Source: Coccinella septempunctata (Eukaryota; Arthropoda; Insecta; Coleoptera; Coccinellidae). Taken from it: 64,000 bases of DNA. The first letter of the stretch is position 1. Each line of letters starts with the position of its first letter. Positions 9,467-18,713 of the stretch are shown here, piece by piece. The notes below the pieces were generated by a model, which worked only from the letters and a program-made list of their open reading frames with translations, was not told the origin of the DNA and searched no databases. Made by a program: the position numbers and the translations under genes. Location: the NCBI RefSeq assembly GCF_907165205.1, contig NC_058192.1, positions 39,832,001 to 39,896,000 on the forward strand. Direction: 5' to 3'.

Positions 9467-12175
9467 TTAAATCCTTAACTGATCTCTCGGTCTTCGGTGG
9501 TAGGTTCTTGACCTTCTAGCTTCTTCTGTTGGATCGTAGTCGACTAATCTTCGTAGTTCCTCATTTGGATGTTGTTTGGCTTTGTCGAATATCCTTTCCG
9601 CCTTTCTCTTCATAAATTCTGTAACTGGTTCCCATTCCAAGTCCTTGTAGATTTGTTTGTTCCTAACAAACCAGGGTACGTCCATCGCCATTCTAAGGAG
9701 TTTATTCTCAGTGGCCTGTATTCTCTTGATGTGGGTCTTGGCTGCGAAGCCCCATGCCGCCGATCCATATGTGAGTTGTGGTCGCGCAATAGTTTTAATC
9801 ATCGTCAACTTGATGTTCTTATTCATATGACTTCTTCTGCCTATGAGTGGATAAAGTTTACTCATTGCGGCTTTTGTTTTATCAACAGCACATTTGATGT
9901 GGTTTTTCCATGTAAGTCCTCTGTCAAGCGTCACTCCTAGGTATGTTGCTTCATTTTTCCATTCAACCTCTTGTCCATCAACTTCAAGGTTTTCTTCCAT
10001 CCTCAATCTTCTCTTTTGCAGTAATATTGCTTGAGTCTTTCTTCCATTGATTTGGATTTTCCATTTGATGCACCATTTGAGTAATTCATCTATGGCTTCC
10101 TGCAGTCTCCGGTGTATGATCTCTGGGCGTCGATGTCTGAACGCTATTCCTGTGTCATCTGCGTACAAGGTGAGCATATTCCTAGCATTCTTCGGGATAT
10201 CATAAACGTATATTACGTAAAGCAGAGGTCCAAGTACCGATCCTTGAGGCACTCCCGCTTCCAATTGTCTGGTTTGAGAGGTTGCTCCATCTATCTTCAC
10301 ATAAAAGTTTCTATTCCTCAGATAATTCCTTATAATCTTGCATAGCTTGGTCGAATATCCTGCTCTTTTCATCTTGTAGATTAGGCCTTCGTGCCATACT
10401 CTATCAAAAGCTCTCTCGATATCCATCAGAACTAATCCTGTGGCCTGTTTGGTCTGCATTCCTTCGGTGACGTATTCTATGAGCCGTAGTAATTGGAGTT
10501 CAGTCGAGTGTTCTCGTCGAAATCCAAATTGTTCGGGTGGGATTATCTTCAACATTTCTGTTTCCTCATTCAGCCTTTTGGCGATAACCCTCTCGACGAC
10601 TTTTCCTAGTGCTGATAGTAGGCTGATTGGTCTATAATTTTGAGGAAATTTCCGTTCCTTTCCAGGCTTGTTGAAAACTATCATTTCTGCAGTTTTCCAT
10701 CTCTTTGGGTAGTATTCGGTCCTCATCACTCCGTTTGTTATATTCGTCAAGGCTGCTATTCCTTTTCTAGGCAATTTCTTCAACATATAATTCGTTATCC
10801 TATCTTCTCCCGGTGCTTTCCGGTTTTTCAGTTTCATTATGATCTCTTTGATTTCTGTTGGTGAAGCCGGTTTTGGAATGATTTCGGTTTCCGGTGGTTC
10901 CATCATCAGTTCTTCGTTTGCCTCCACTTCTTCTTCTAGATCTTCATTGTCATCATCATTTCTGTAATTTATTCTGGCTTCTCTCTCAATTGTGTCGGCA
11001 AGTGCTTCGGCTTTTTCAAGTCTCGTATATACCATTCCGTTTGCTCCATGCAGTGGAGGTATAACTGTCTGTTCTCGTCGTAAGCGTTTTTGCATTTTCC
11101 AAGCCGAGTGATCTATTGTATTCAGTTCCCTTAATCTCTGGTGCCATCTGTTATTACGCAGTTCTGTTAAAGCATTTTTCAATATCTGACTATGCTTATT
11201 CAGTTTCTTCTTGTCTTCTTCTCTTTTTGTTGTTCTGTAGATTTTCCTGAGTCTTCTGTTCTTTTTTATAAGTTCCTTTATATCCCTTGGCGTATCTCCA
11301 TGTGAATGTTTCGGAATTGGTTTCCTTATTCTCTTGGTGCTTTCTTCATAGGCTTCTTTTATATGATTTTCCAATTTTTCAACTGCTTCATCTAATTCAT
11401 CCTGGGTGTTTATTTGGGGAATTTCCCTGATTTTCTCCTGAAGTAAATTCTTATATTTCTCCCAGTCTGTGCGTTCCTTGGTTTGTGTCTCTTCTTCGTT
11501 TCTTGGGCCATGTCCCACTATGAATTCTATGGGATTGTGGTCTGAAGTTCCGTCTTCTATTGTATCAATGCTGATTTCTTCAGTGATGTCTTTCATTACG
11601 ACAATGTCCAGTACATCGGGTAGTCCATTTACTCTTGGTATGTAGGTCGGTATATCAGGTCCTATCACAACTGCATTAAGTTTTTCAGCATAAATCTTCA
11701 GTCTTCTCCCGTTTGTATTTTCCACCCTACTGTTCCATTCCTGCGATTTGCAGTTAAGATCACCAATTATGATTTTCGGGTGTCTTCCTTCTAGTAGCAT
11801 TTTTAGATCCTCTTCCAGCATGTCCTTATCCGGTGATTTATAAGTTGAAATAATCTTCACTTGCCCTCGATTAGTATTCACAATAATCGATATTGCTTCT
11901 ACTTCTTGTCCATTGAATATTTGGTCGAAATGGTGATCCATATTCTTTCTAGCCAGTATAGCAACGCCACCTGTGCTGTTAGGTCTATCATTTCTGTAAA
12001 TATCGTAATTGGGAAATGCTATCCGAACGTTGGGGTTAAGTCTCGTTTCTTGAAGAGCTATGACATCCGGTCTCTTCTCTTCAATCAGTTCTTCGAATTC
12101 TGATCTGCGGGCTCTCAATCCTTCGACGTTCCAAGAGACGATTATGAGATTGTTCTTTATCGTCGTGTCAGCCAT
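9467..12175 (-). CDS. Jockey ORF2: endonuclease-reverse transcriptase, 902 aa, intact
   Basis: The protein nicks target DNA and copies the element RNA from the nick (target-primed reverse transcription). The N-terminal apurinic-type endonuclease shows SWNVEGLRARR (catalytic Asn), ALQETRL (Glu), IIGDLNCKSQEWNS and the DGTSDHNPIEF histidine box within the first 230 residues. RT motifs follow: RKAPGEDRI, YRPISLLSALGKVVERV, EQFGFRREHST, MDIERAFDRVWHEG, AGVPQGSVLGPLLY and the catalytic LYADDTGIAF near residue 670. The ATG overlaps the ORF1 stop by one base (TAATG), which fixes the start. The length is normal for the clade. Confidence 0.95.
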   Translation of the reverse strand: MADTTIKNNLIIVSWNVEGLRARRSEFEELIEEKRPDVIALQETRLNPNVRIAFPNYDIYRNDRPNSTGGVAILARKNMDHHFDQIFNGQEVEAISIIVNTNRGQVKIISTYKSPDKDMLEEDLKMLLEGRHPKIIIGDLNCKSQEWNSRVENTNGRRLKIYAEKLNAVVIGPDIPTYIPRVNGLPDVLDIVVMKDITEEISIDTIEDGTSDHNPIEFIVGHGPRNEEETQTKERTDWEKYKNLLQEKIREIPQINTQDELDEAVEKLENHIKEAYEESTKRIRKPIPKHSHGDTPRDIKELIKKNRRLRKIYRTTKREEDKKKLNKHSQILKNALTELRNNRWHQRLRELNTIDHSAWKMQKRLRREQTVIPPLHGANGMVYTRLEKAEALADTIEREARINYRNDDDNEDLEEEVEANEELMMEPPETEIIPKPASPTEIKEIIMKLKNRKAPGEDRITNYMLKKLPRKGIAALTNITNGVMRTEYYPKRWKTAEMIVFNKPGKERKFPQNYRPISLLSALGKVVERVIAKRLNEETEMLKIIPPEQFGFRREHSTELQLLRLIEYVTEGMQTKQATGLVLMDIERAFDRVWHEGLIYKMKRAGYSTKLCKIIRNYLRNRNFYVKIDGATSQTRQLEAGVPQGSVLGPLLYVIYVYDIPKNARNMLTLYADDTGIAFRHRRPEIIHRRLQEAIDELLKWCIKWKIQINGRKTQAILLQKRRLRMEENLEVDGQEVEWKNEATYLGVTLDRGLTWKNHIKCAVDKTKAAMSKLYPLIGRRSHMNKNIKLTMIKTIARPQLTYGSAAWGFAAKTHIKRIQATENKLLRMAMDVPWFVRNKQIYKDLEWEPVTEFMKRKAERIFDKAKQHPNEELRRLVDYDPTEEARRSRTYHRRPRDQLRI

Positions 12176-12177
12176 TA
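12173..12177 (-). promoter_or_regulatory. TAATG stop-start overlap between ORF1 and ORF2
   Basis: The ORF1 stop TAA and the ORF2 start ATG share their A. The same arrangement is preserved in the second copy at 47322-47326. In related R1-clade elements such as SART1 a UAAUG overlap is known to mediate termination-reinitiation of translation; that mechanism is inferred here. Confidence 0.8.
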
Positions 12178-13572
12178 AATATTCTTAATAATTTGCTGCA
12201 TCTTCTTCTCAATCTCTTTCTCCAGATTCTGCATCATCGTGCTGAGGAGGTTTTTCGTGAACTTATCCAGTTCCTCAGTGATTCCAGAAATTCCTTTTCT
12301 GGTTTCGGCTTTTTTGACGGTTTTTGCCTTTTCCGTCTTTTTCTCTGGTTTCTTCGTCTCTTTGACTGCTTCGGTTGCAGTTTCCTGGGGTTTCTTCACT
12401 TCCGAAGAGTTTGGGGATGGCCTCGGTGTATTTTGTGTTGGCCTCGAGCTGGTCTGGTTCGATCTTGGCGATCTCTTGGTCTTTTTAGTGACCAATTTCC
12501 ATTCGCTACATCCCTTGTAGCTGGCTGGATGTCCTTGCTCTCCACAGAGAACACAAGAGGCATTTCGCTCCTCGTTCTCCCTGGTGAGCGTACACTCCTT
12601 GGAGCTGTGATTACCGGAGCATTTCACGCACCTCCATGGAAAAGTGCACTTACTTTGGGCATGTCCATATCGCTGACAGCGGTAACATTGTCCAGGCCCG
12701 GTCGTCCTTCTCTTAGGTTCAACAACACAGTTCATGTTGTAGAGCCTTCTCACCTCGAAGATACCCTTATTCTGGGTTTTAACCAGCAATAAGGGCATCG
12801 GCCTCTTAGTTATATTTGAGGTCATTCTTATGACCTCAGCATCGACGATCCCTTGATCCTTGAGGTCGTCAAGGATCGTCGGGATATCTGCATCCAGCGG
12901 TAGATATCTCACTACCGCATAGATTTTCTTTTCTTCCTCCCGTTGAAGAGTGTAAAACTCCCTATTTATTTTATGAAGGAAGTCCGTCATTCTTCTGTGG
13001 TCTTCCGCGGTTTGTGGAACGACCCTAATTCCGTCCTTCACAGTAGTCGCTCTGCTGTAATTTATTCCGTTTCGCATTAACGCGTTGGAAATTGACGTCC
13101 ATTCGGACGTACCCCTCAGGGTAACTGGGGGGATTTTTTCTTTTCTCTCCACTGGAGTGGTGTTCTCTTGGGGTGGGGTTTCCAAGACTCTTTTCTTGTT
13201 TGCCTCTTCATTTGACGAGGAGCTATCCTTTCTCACTCTTTTGGCGGGTGGGGAAATTTTGGTTTGAGGGGTTTTGACCACCTCCATCTTCTGTTTTTGA
13301 ACCGGTAAGTTCACTTCTTGGACATTTTTCAAAATAATGTTCTTCTTGAGTGCTTTGGAGTAAGGACTTTCCTTATTTCCCTCCTGCAACTCGAGCCTCT
13401 CCCTGAGATTTTTAATCTCAGCAACTAAGCTAGATACGCATCTATCTAACTCATTCACCCTCGCTTTCAAACTTGCGTTCTCCTCTCTCAAAATATCGTG
13501 TTCGGACACGACATTAGCGATTTCTGGCGCGTCTTCTTCCATTACGGACTCGCAGTCCGAATGGTCAGACAT
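12175..13572 (-). CDS. Jockey ORF1: Gag-like nucleic-acid-binding protein, 465 aa
   Basis: ORF1 product expected to coat the element RNA. It starts with an acidic segment and a coiled coil (residues about 25-65, heptads through LREENASLKARVNELDR). A basic Lys/Ser/Pro-rich linker follows, then a region typical of Jockey/R1 Gag proteins. Three zinc knuckles lie at about residues 294-355 (CYRCQRYGHAQSKC, CVKCSGNHSSKEC, CVLCGEQGHPASYKGC). The tail is Lys-rich with a C-terminal helix. It is intact and ends in the TAATG overlap with ORF2. A close, also full-length, copy lies at 45927-47324. Confidence 0.93.
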   Translation of the reverse strand: MSDHSDCESVMEEDAPEIANVVSEHDILREENASLKARVNELDRCVSSLVAEIKNLRERLELQEGNKESPYSKALKKNIILKNVQEVNLPVQKQKMEVVKTPQTKISPPAKRVRKDSSSSNEEANKKRVLETPPQENTTPVERKEKIPPVTLRGTSEWTSISNALMRNGINYSRATTVKDGIRVVPQTAEDHRRMTDFLHKINREFYTLQREEEKKIYAVVRYLPLDADIPTILDDLKDQGIVDAEVIRMTSNITKRPMPLLLVKTQNKGIFEVRRLYNMNCVVEPKRRTTGPGQCYRCQRYGHAQSKCTFPWRCVKCSGNHSSKECTLTRENEERNASCVLCGEQGHPASYKGCSEWKLVTKKTKRSPRSNQTSSRPTQNTPRPSPNSSEVKKPQETATEAVKETKKPEKKTEKAKTVKKAETRKGISGITEELDKFTKNLLSTMMQNLEKEIEKKMQQIIKNI

Positions 13573-14151
13573 TTTAGAATCTAATTAATAATTACTTCGC
13601 TACTCAAAGAAATTGGAAATAAAATTTTTCAAGACAAAAGAAAAATGTATCTCATGCATAAAAACAAAACGGCTCATCAAAAATTCTCTACGCTATGAGA
13701 ATAATCAGAAAGAAAGATACGAAAAATAAGCTCACCTGATGTTTTCTGCAGTACCAACGAGAAAATTCTCTGGACACTTAGGATGAACACCAACTTTGAA
13801 AATTTTAACGAATTAAAATTCCGATAACAAATATAGAACCTACACAACTTCACAGACGGAATCAAATATTCCGTAGCTTGGTTAGTGGGCACTTTCACCT
13901 CCGCTTTCACTTTTACGGCACTGTGACTTTCTCGTCCGCTTTCTCTTTTATAGCACTAGGAGCACTGTAGCACGTCTTCTCCTGTCAAGCGATTGACTCG
14001 GAATGAGAGACCCTTTCTGTCCGAATCCGCTCATTTTATCCCTTCATCCCCACTCGTTTCTAAACTTTCTCAACTTCTCGGTACTGACAGAACCCCACCA
14101 ACTCTGAGGTTCGCAAAGTTGTCAATAGGGGAGGCGTTGCCAGATTTAACA

Positions 14152-14165
14152 TCCTCCCACACGAG
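14152..14165 (-). promoter_or_regulatory. Polypurine tract of the BEL element
   Basis: On the coding strand the bases immediately before the 3' LTR read GTGTGGGAGGA followed by the LTR start TGTTAAATC. A purine-rich tract here is expected to prime plus-strand DNA synthesis. Confidence 0.6.
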
Positions 14166-14380
14166 AAAAGAGTGAGGACTTCACAACTTTGCAAGATTCG
14201 GACATTGACATTGGGTGTTAACATTAAAAAAAACAACACAAACAATACATAAGCACGAACAATCTGAGTGAAAACGAGTACAAACACTTTCGAAAAATCA
14301 CATTAGAATACAAAAATAACATTAGAAAATATAAAAGGAAATATAAACAATAACAAAACAAAAAAAAACCTAAAATATAT

Positions 14381-17300
14381 TCACAAATCAAGGCGTCTGG
14401 GTTCTTTGGAAATACGCCCGCTTCTAGTTCTAATTTGTTTGTCTTCCTTGACGTTTTTTACATTAATATTTTCCCAATTAGGTCTTTCATCTTTCCTTAT
14501 TTCGACCGACGCGTTCTTGAGACCATTTTCATCCCCAAACGACGAATTCAATTCGAGCTGATATAGACGCTGAACAGGACGTGTTATTTCCCCGGAAGCT
14601 GTTACCAGTTTTGCAACCCGCATATTACCGTCCGTTCCCTTAAACAACTTTTTCACTCTGCCTAATGGCCAATCCATTCGTTTGGAATTATCACTCCCTA
14701 CCAGAACAACGTCTCCGACTTGTATTTTCTCGTCAATTCTATTTTTTCGCTTAGGATAACTTAAGGCTCCTAAGTATTCATTTCGAAACCTTTGGCGCAG
14801 GTCCCGTTTTATCTTCTGTCTGTATGCAAAACGCTTATTCATAACGACTCTTTCGACTCTGTCTAAATCTATTACTCCGGTTTCCCTCACTTCTTGCAAA
14901 AACATAGAAGGAGATAATGGTACAATTTCACCCTGTTTTTCCGAAAAATAGGTGATAGGCCGAGAATTTATGATAGCCTCACAATCTATCAATGTTGTGA
15001 GCATTTCCTCATAATTCAAACACGTTTTTCTAAGGGTACGTTTCAACAATCTCTTAAGAATACCGATTAACCTTTCCCAGAATCCTCCCCACCACGGCGC
15101 CGATGGCGGATTAAATTTCCATTCAATTTGTTCTATTGCAAGAGTTTTCGCGATTGAATTATAATCAAAAGTGTTCAATCTATTGCTGAGTCCGACGAAA
15201 TTCGTCCCGTTATCGCTATAAATCACGCTCGGTCTGCCGCGTCTCGCTATGTGTCGTCGTAAAGCCATTAAAAAGGAAGCTACATTAAGTGAGTTCACTA
15301 ATTCTAAATGAACCGCTCTGTAAACTGCACACGTGAAAATACAAATCCAAGCCTTTATTCCATCTCTAAGAAAAATCGGGCCTGCAAAATCTACACCTAT
15401 CACCTCAAATATCGCAGCTTCCCTGACTCTGTTGAGTGGTAATGGCGGAGTATTCGTCTCAATTGCTTTAGCGTCGTGTCTGCGACAATCTACACATTTT
15501 TGTATGACTTTCCTTACGACTTTCCGACCTTTTATAATCCAAAATTTCTCCCGCAACACCGCTAACGTGATTGTAACTCCCGCATGCTTGAGATCTATAT
15601 GCTTTTCCCTAATCAAGCATTCTATGAGGTGATCTTTTTCAGGAAGAATAATTGGACAACGGAAATCGAAATTATCCTCACGAAATGAAATTTTCGATCT
15701 TGTTCTAATAACGCCGTCGCAATCCATAAAAGGCATGAGTTCTTTTATTTTCTCATCCGTTACGCCATTGAATTTTTCTCTTTGAATCATTTTTAGCAGA
15801 CTCCTTTCAGCTTCACGACACTCTTTCGCCGTCAAAAAGTTTTCTTCCCTATCTTCGGGATCAATACTTATTCGAAGAAACGCTTTTTTGATATCAGAAA
15901 TCACACCAATTTTACCTTCTCTAAACCTCAATAAAATGTCCACGACTTCTTCGATAAGATTCGGTCCTCTTTCCAGACAGCTATTTAGGGATGGGCTGCC
16001 TGCTGACGCATCGAATATTGGCCTCGTCTTTGTTGTAGCTTCTTCTTTGAAAACCGGGCGATGTGGCAAATAAACACCCCAGTTGTCCATTTCTTGTGCT
16101 GGTACCTGCTCTATTATCCCCTCGTGGAGCCATTCTCGGAATATCCCATCATATTCCTGGAATTTCTGCATCTCTCGTAGTTTCTTGACCATTTTTTCCA
16201 ATCGTTGCATGGCCATGCTCTTGTTGTCCTTGAGCTCGGGGTGATAATCCAGCCATGGTAGTTTTACCTCATAACGACCTTCGGGGTTTTTCGCAATAGA
16301 TTCCTTGAAGTTCTGCTCAACTTGAATGTTATGATCCTTACGTGATTTATGATCTATAGGATCGTTTATTCCTATAACATCTAATGACCATAAATCTTTT
16401 ATATCCACATCTTTTGTCAACATGGAGATAGACAAAACGGCCAAGTTTTCTTTATTTTCAGCGTTGTTCTCCTTTGACGGCATTTTACCCATCAATGTCC
16501 ATCCCAGATGTGTTTCTACCGCTGTTAATCCACTTTCTATTTGGTGTAACCGCCCTGTCAGCAACTTTCCCGCTATATCGGCGCCAATGAGGATGGATAC
16601 GCACTCTTCTTCACTATCGACATCGCTCATTATAATGTCCCGTTTTTTCAGCTCTTCCAACCACGCACCTCTTTTTACACATGGTACATTCGAGCAAATC
16701 ACTTTATCGCCGAGCGCTTCAAAATTGCACCAGTATGTTCCATCGAGATTCCCGACACGCACTTGGAACTTCTGGTGCGTCGCGACATCCGATTTACTTC
16801 CGCCGAAAAGTAAATGCACCATATCTTGCTGTCCATGCGGTTTATAATCCAATTTTTCAGCAAGTTTACTCAACACATACGAGTTTTGCGACCCGGTGTC
16901 GATCAACGCACGAACGACAACATCCTTCACTTCATTTCGCACTCGCACCCTTAGAGTCTGCATGAAAGTCGCGGGAATTTCGGCCGATGAAGCTAAAGCG
17001 CATTCTTTCGGAATGTTGACTGCACTTACCGAGCTTTCTGAATCGGACCGCGAACTCGGACGACTTCTTCGTCCCGGGCACATTATGTCCACGTGTCTCT
17101 TGCCGCATTTTGAACATTTCAATTTCGATCTACAATGCTTCTTTAAATGTCCGCTTTTCAAGCAACCGAAACAAACGCGCTTAATTTTTGCCGCTTCTTG
17201 TTTTTCCGATAGCGGCATTTTTTCCGCTTTGAAGCACTGTTCACTCATGTGGTTCGTTTTTTCACAAAAAACACACTTGTCCTCTTTCACTACCGAAGCA

Positions 17301-18313
17301 AGCAGATTCCGCGCACTCGGCAAGTTCTTTTCTGCTTTTCGCTCCCGTTCCGGTTTACCGCCTATGTCGAATCCCTTTACGGCCATAGAGATTCTCAGTT
17401 CGTTTTGAACCTCGGACTCCAAGAATCTCATAAGTCCATCGAGTCGCGTTTTTGACATATTCGACGCCTTTCCAACGTTACCATTTTCAGCTGCACTGTT
17501 AGACCGCTGCCACACTCGTAATAAGTCTTCTGGTAATGAGGATTCAACCAACGGATAAAGCATAGCCGCACACTTATCTGTCGTAACGCCTAGAGTTTCT
17601 AACGCCCGAATATATGACTCGATTCTGTCATAAAGCGAAGCGAGGATCACTTTTTTCTTCGCTACGGCATTTTCCAGAACCAATTGCAATAGCTCTCTCA
17701 CATACACCTCAATTTGCAAATCCTCGCGCCCGAAACGTTTTGTCAGACCTTCGATGGCCTTTTGATAGTTTTCCCCGACCGGAGGGTAACTATTCACTAG
17801 ATCTGCTGCTCTGGATCCTGGTACCATTGACTGCATCAGATACTGGAACTTGTCCTCATCGCGTAGTCCAGTGTCCTCGTGAATCTTGCTGAAAAGACTC
17901 CAAAATTTCAGCCACTCACGAATATCTCCGCTGAATTTGGCCAGTTCCACTTTTGGAAGATTGCACCTCGCTCTGGACGTAGAATTTCCACTGCTGCTGA
18001 CACTTTGAGCCTTTTCTTGAATCGAAGCCATCCTTTCTTCGAACATGCATCTCGCTGTCAAGAATTGGCTCTCGTACCTTAAGTTTTCCTCGGAAGTCTT
18101 TTCTAAATCTTCACCCTCAATATCTTCAGCGATGAACATTTCTTCTAGGATCTTCTTGGAAATTTCTTCAAGCTCCTGGTATCTTCTCTCTAGTCCTTCA
18201 AAGGCCGATTTAATCTCCACCGTACTTGATTTTTCTTGATCCATCAAGGCGTTCAGGGATCTGAGTGCCTTCGTGAAGGAGATGCGACTGATCGTCCTCT
18301 TCCTTTGATCCAT
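14381..18313 (-). CDS. BEL/Pao Gag-protease-(RT remnant)-integrase polyprotein, 1310 aa
   Basis: One uninterrupted frame from an ATG 57 bases inside the 5' LTR boundary. Domain order: Gag (DUF1759-like, from LPKVELAKFSGD near residue 118); zinc knuckles CVFCEKTNHMSEQC, CFGCLKSGHLKKHC and CSKCGKRHVDIMC; aspartic protease with LIDTGSQNSYVLS; RT N-terminus (TRPIFDASAGSPSLNSCLER, GVISDIKKAFLRISIDPEDRE). The frame then jumps directly to the pre-integrase segment NFLTAKECREAERS at about 15840-15850. RT palm with its YVDD box and RNase H are missing. The integrase is complete: zinc part (CVDCRRHDAK), VDFAGP, YSDNGTNFVG, WWGGFWERLIG. Family members run to about 1700-1800 residues, so some 400-500 were lost in frame. 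Confidence 0.93.
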   Translation of the reverse strand: MDQRKRTISRISFTKALRSLNALMDQEKSSTVEIKSAFEGLERRYQELEEISKKILEEMFIAEDIEGEDLEKTSEENLRYESQFLTARCMFEERMASIQEKAQSVSSSGNSTSRARCNLPKVELAKFSGDIREWLKFWSLFSKIHEDTGLRDEDKFQYLMQSMVPGSRAADLVNSYPPVGENYQKAIEGLTKRFGREDLQIEVYVRELLQLVLENAVAKKKVILASLYDRIESYIRALETLGVTTDKCAAMLYPLVESSLPEDLLRVWQRSNSAAENGNVGKASNMSKTRLDGLMRFLESEVQNELRISMAVKGFDIGGKPERERKAEKNLPSARNLLASVVKEDKCVFCEKTNHMSEQCFKAEKMPLSEKQEAAKIKRVCFGCLKSGHLKKHCRSKLKCSKCGKRHVDIMCPGRRSRPSSRSDSESSVSAVNIPKECALASSAEIPATFMQTLRVRVRNEVKDVVVRALIDTGSQNSYVLSKLAEKLDYKPHGQQDMVHLLFGGSKSDVATHQKFQVRVGNLDGTYWCNFEALGDKVICSNVPCVKRGAWLEELKKRDIIMSDVDSEEECVSILIGADIAGKLLTGRLHQIESGLTAVETHLGWTLMGKMPSKENNAENKENLAVLSISMLTKDVDIKDLWSLDVIGINDPIDHKSRKDHNIQVEQNFKESIAKNPEGRYEVKLPWLDYHPELKDNKSMAMQRLEKMVKKLREMQKFQEYDGIFREWLHEGIIEQVPAQEMDNWGVYLPHRPVFKEEATTKTRPIFDASAGSPSLNSCLERGPNLIEEVVDILLRFREGKIGVISDIKKAFLRISIDPEDREENFLTAKECREAERSLLKMIQREKFNGVTDEKIKELMPFMDCDGVIRTRSKISFREDNFDFRCPIILPEKDHLIECLIREKHIDLKHAGVTITLAVLREKFWIIKGRKVVRKVIQKCVDCRRHDAKAIETNTPPLPLNRVREAAIFEVIGVDFAGPIFLRDGIKAWICIFTCAVYRAVHLELVNSLNVASFLMALRRHIARRGRPSVIYSDNGTNFVGLSNRLNTFDYNSIAKTLAIEQIEWKFNPPSAPWWGGFWERLIGILKRLLKRTLRKTCLNYEEMLTTLIDCEAIINSRPITYFSEKQGEIVPLSPSMFLQEVRETGVIDLDRVERVVMNKRFAYRQKIKRDLRQRFRNEYLGALSYPKRKNRIDEKIQVGDVVLVGSDNSKRMDWPLGRVKKLFKGTDGNMRVAKLVTASGEITRPVQRLYQLELNSSFGDENGLKNASVEIRKDERPNWENINVKNVKEDKQIRTRSGRISKEPRRLDL

Positions 18314-18334
18314 TTTCGAACAAAAATTACCTCC

Positions 18335-18369
18335 GAATTCCTACACTAAGTCCTGTCACGGTCGCCAGA
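18335..18369 (-). promoter_or_regulatory. Primer-binding site of the BEL element
   Basis: On the coding strand the sequence just after the 5' LTR reads TCTGGCGACCGTGACAGGAC. A TGG near the LTR end followed by a tRNA-tail-like stretch is the expected primer site; tRNA-Arg is my tentative primer, from memory only. Confidence 0.55.
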
Positions 18370-18691
18370 TGTTGAATTTCGAAATAGGAATTTATAGGAA
18401 TATTCGATCTCGGACAGGTAATTTTGTGGGTTGGTAAAAGAGAGATGAGCACTTTCACTACAGTTTAGATTTTTATTCACACACAAGAAATATACAGTTA
18501 AATCTATTTCAAAAAGGTACTCACTCGTTTTCGTCGTAATGTGGAAGAGACCCTTTCTGTCCGAATCCGCTCATTTTATCCCTTCATCCCCACTCGTTTC
18601 TAAACTTTCTCAACTTCTCGGTACTGACAGAACCCCACCAACTCTGAGGTTCGCAAAGTTGTCAATAGGGGAGGCGTTGCCAGATTTAACA
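18370..18691 (-). repeat. 5' LTR of the BEL element
   Basis: Intact 322-bp LTR with TG...CA ends, identical to the reassembled left LTR. It is followed by the target duplication CATAT and then the remaining palindrome arm (18697-18713). Confidence 0.95.
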
Positions 18692-18713
18692 CATATATCT
18701 ATTATACCAATAC

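Larger units (their letters stand above)
9315..14005 (-). mobile_element. Complete Jockey-clade retrotransposon
   Basis: Inserted in the BEL LTR with the 11-bp target duplication AGAGACCCTTT at 9304-9314 and 14006-14016. The element is 4.7 kb in minus orientation: 5' leader (13573-14005), ORF1 (13572-12175), ORF2 (12175-9467), 3' untranslated region and a short A-rich end at 9315. Neither ORF has a stop or frameshift, so it is a candidate for a currently active copy and is younger than the already young BEL element. Confidence 0.95.
9128..14151 (-). repeat. 3' LTR of the BEL element, split by Jockey
   Basis: The LTR is in two pieces, 9128-9314 and 14017-14151 (187 + 135 = 322 bp), separated by the Jockey insertion and its duplicated AGAGACCCTTT. 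TG...CA ends are intact. The joined pieces match the other LTR exactly. Confidence 0.95.
9128..18691 (-). mobile_element. BEL/Pao LTR retrotransposon, young, RT-deleted
   Basis: Two LTRs beginning TGTTGAATTTCG and ending CAGATTTAACA bracket the element, with the 5-bp target duplication CATAT at 9123-9127 and 18692-18696. The coding strand is minus, so the right LTR is the 5' LTR. The left LTR is split by a later Jockey insertion (9315-14005). Removing that, both LTRs are 322 bp and identical base for base by eye, so insertion is very recent. One long ORF lies inside but lacks most of reverse transcriptase. Confidence 0.95.

Noticed and set aside
12193..12792. A 199-codon + strand frame rich in Phe and Leu
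   Set aside because: Antisense of the Lys/Glu-rich Jockey ORF1; the same shadow appears at the second copy. No start context or homology.
15333..18239. Numerous + strand frames of 60-170 codons
   Set aside because: Antisense shadows of the continuous BEL polyprotein; none has a recognisable domain.
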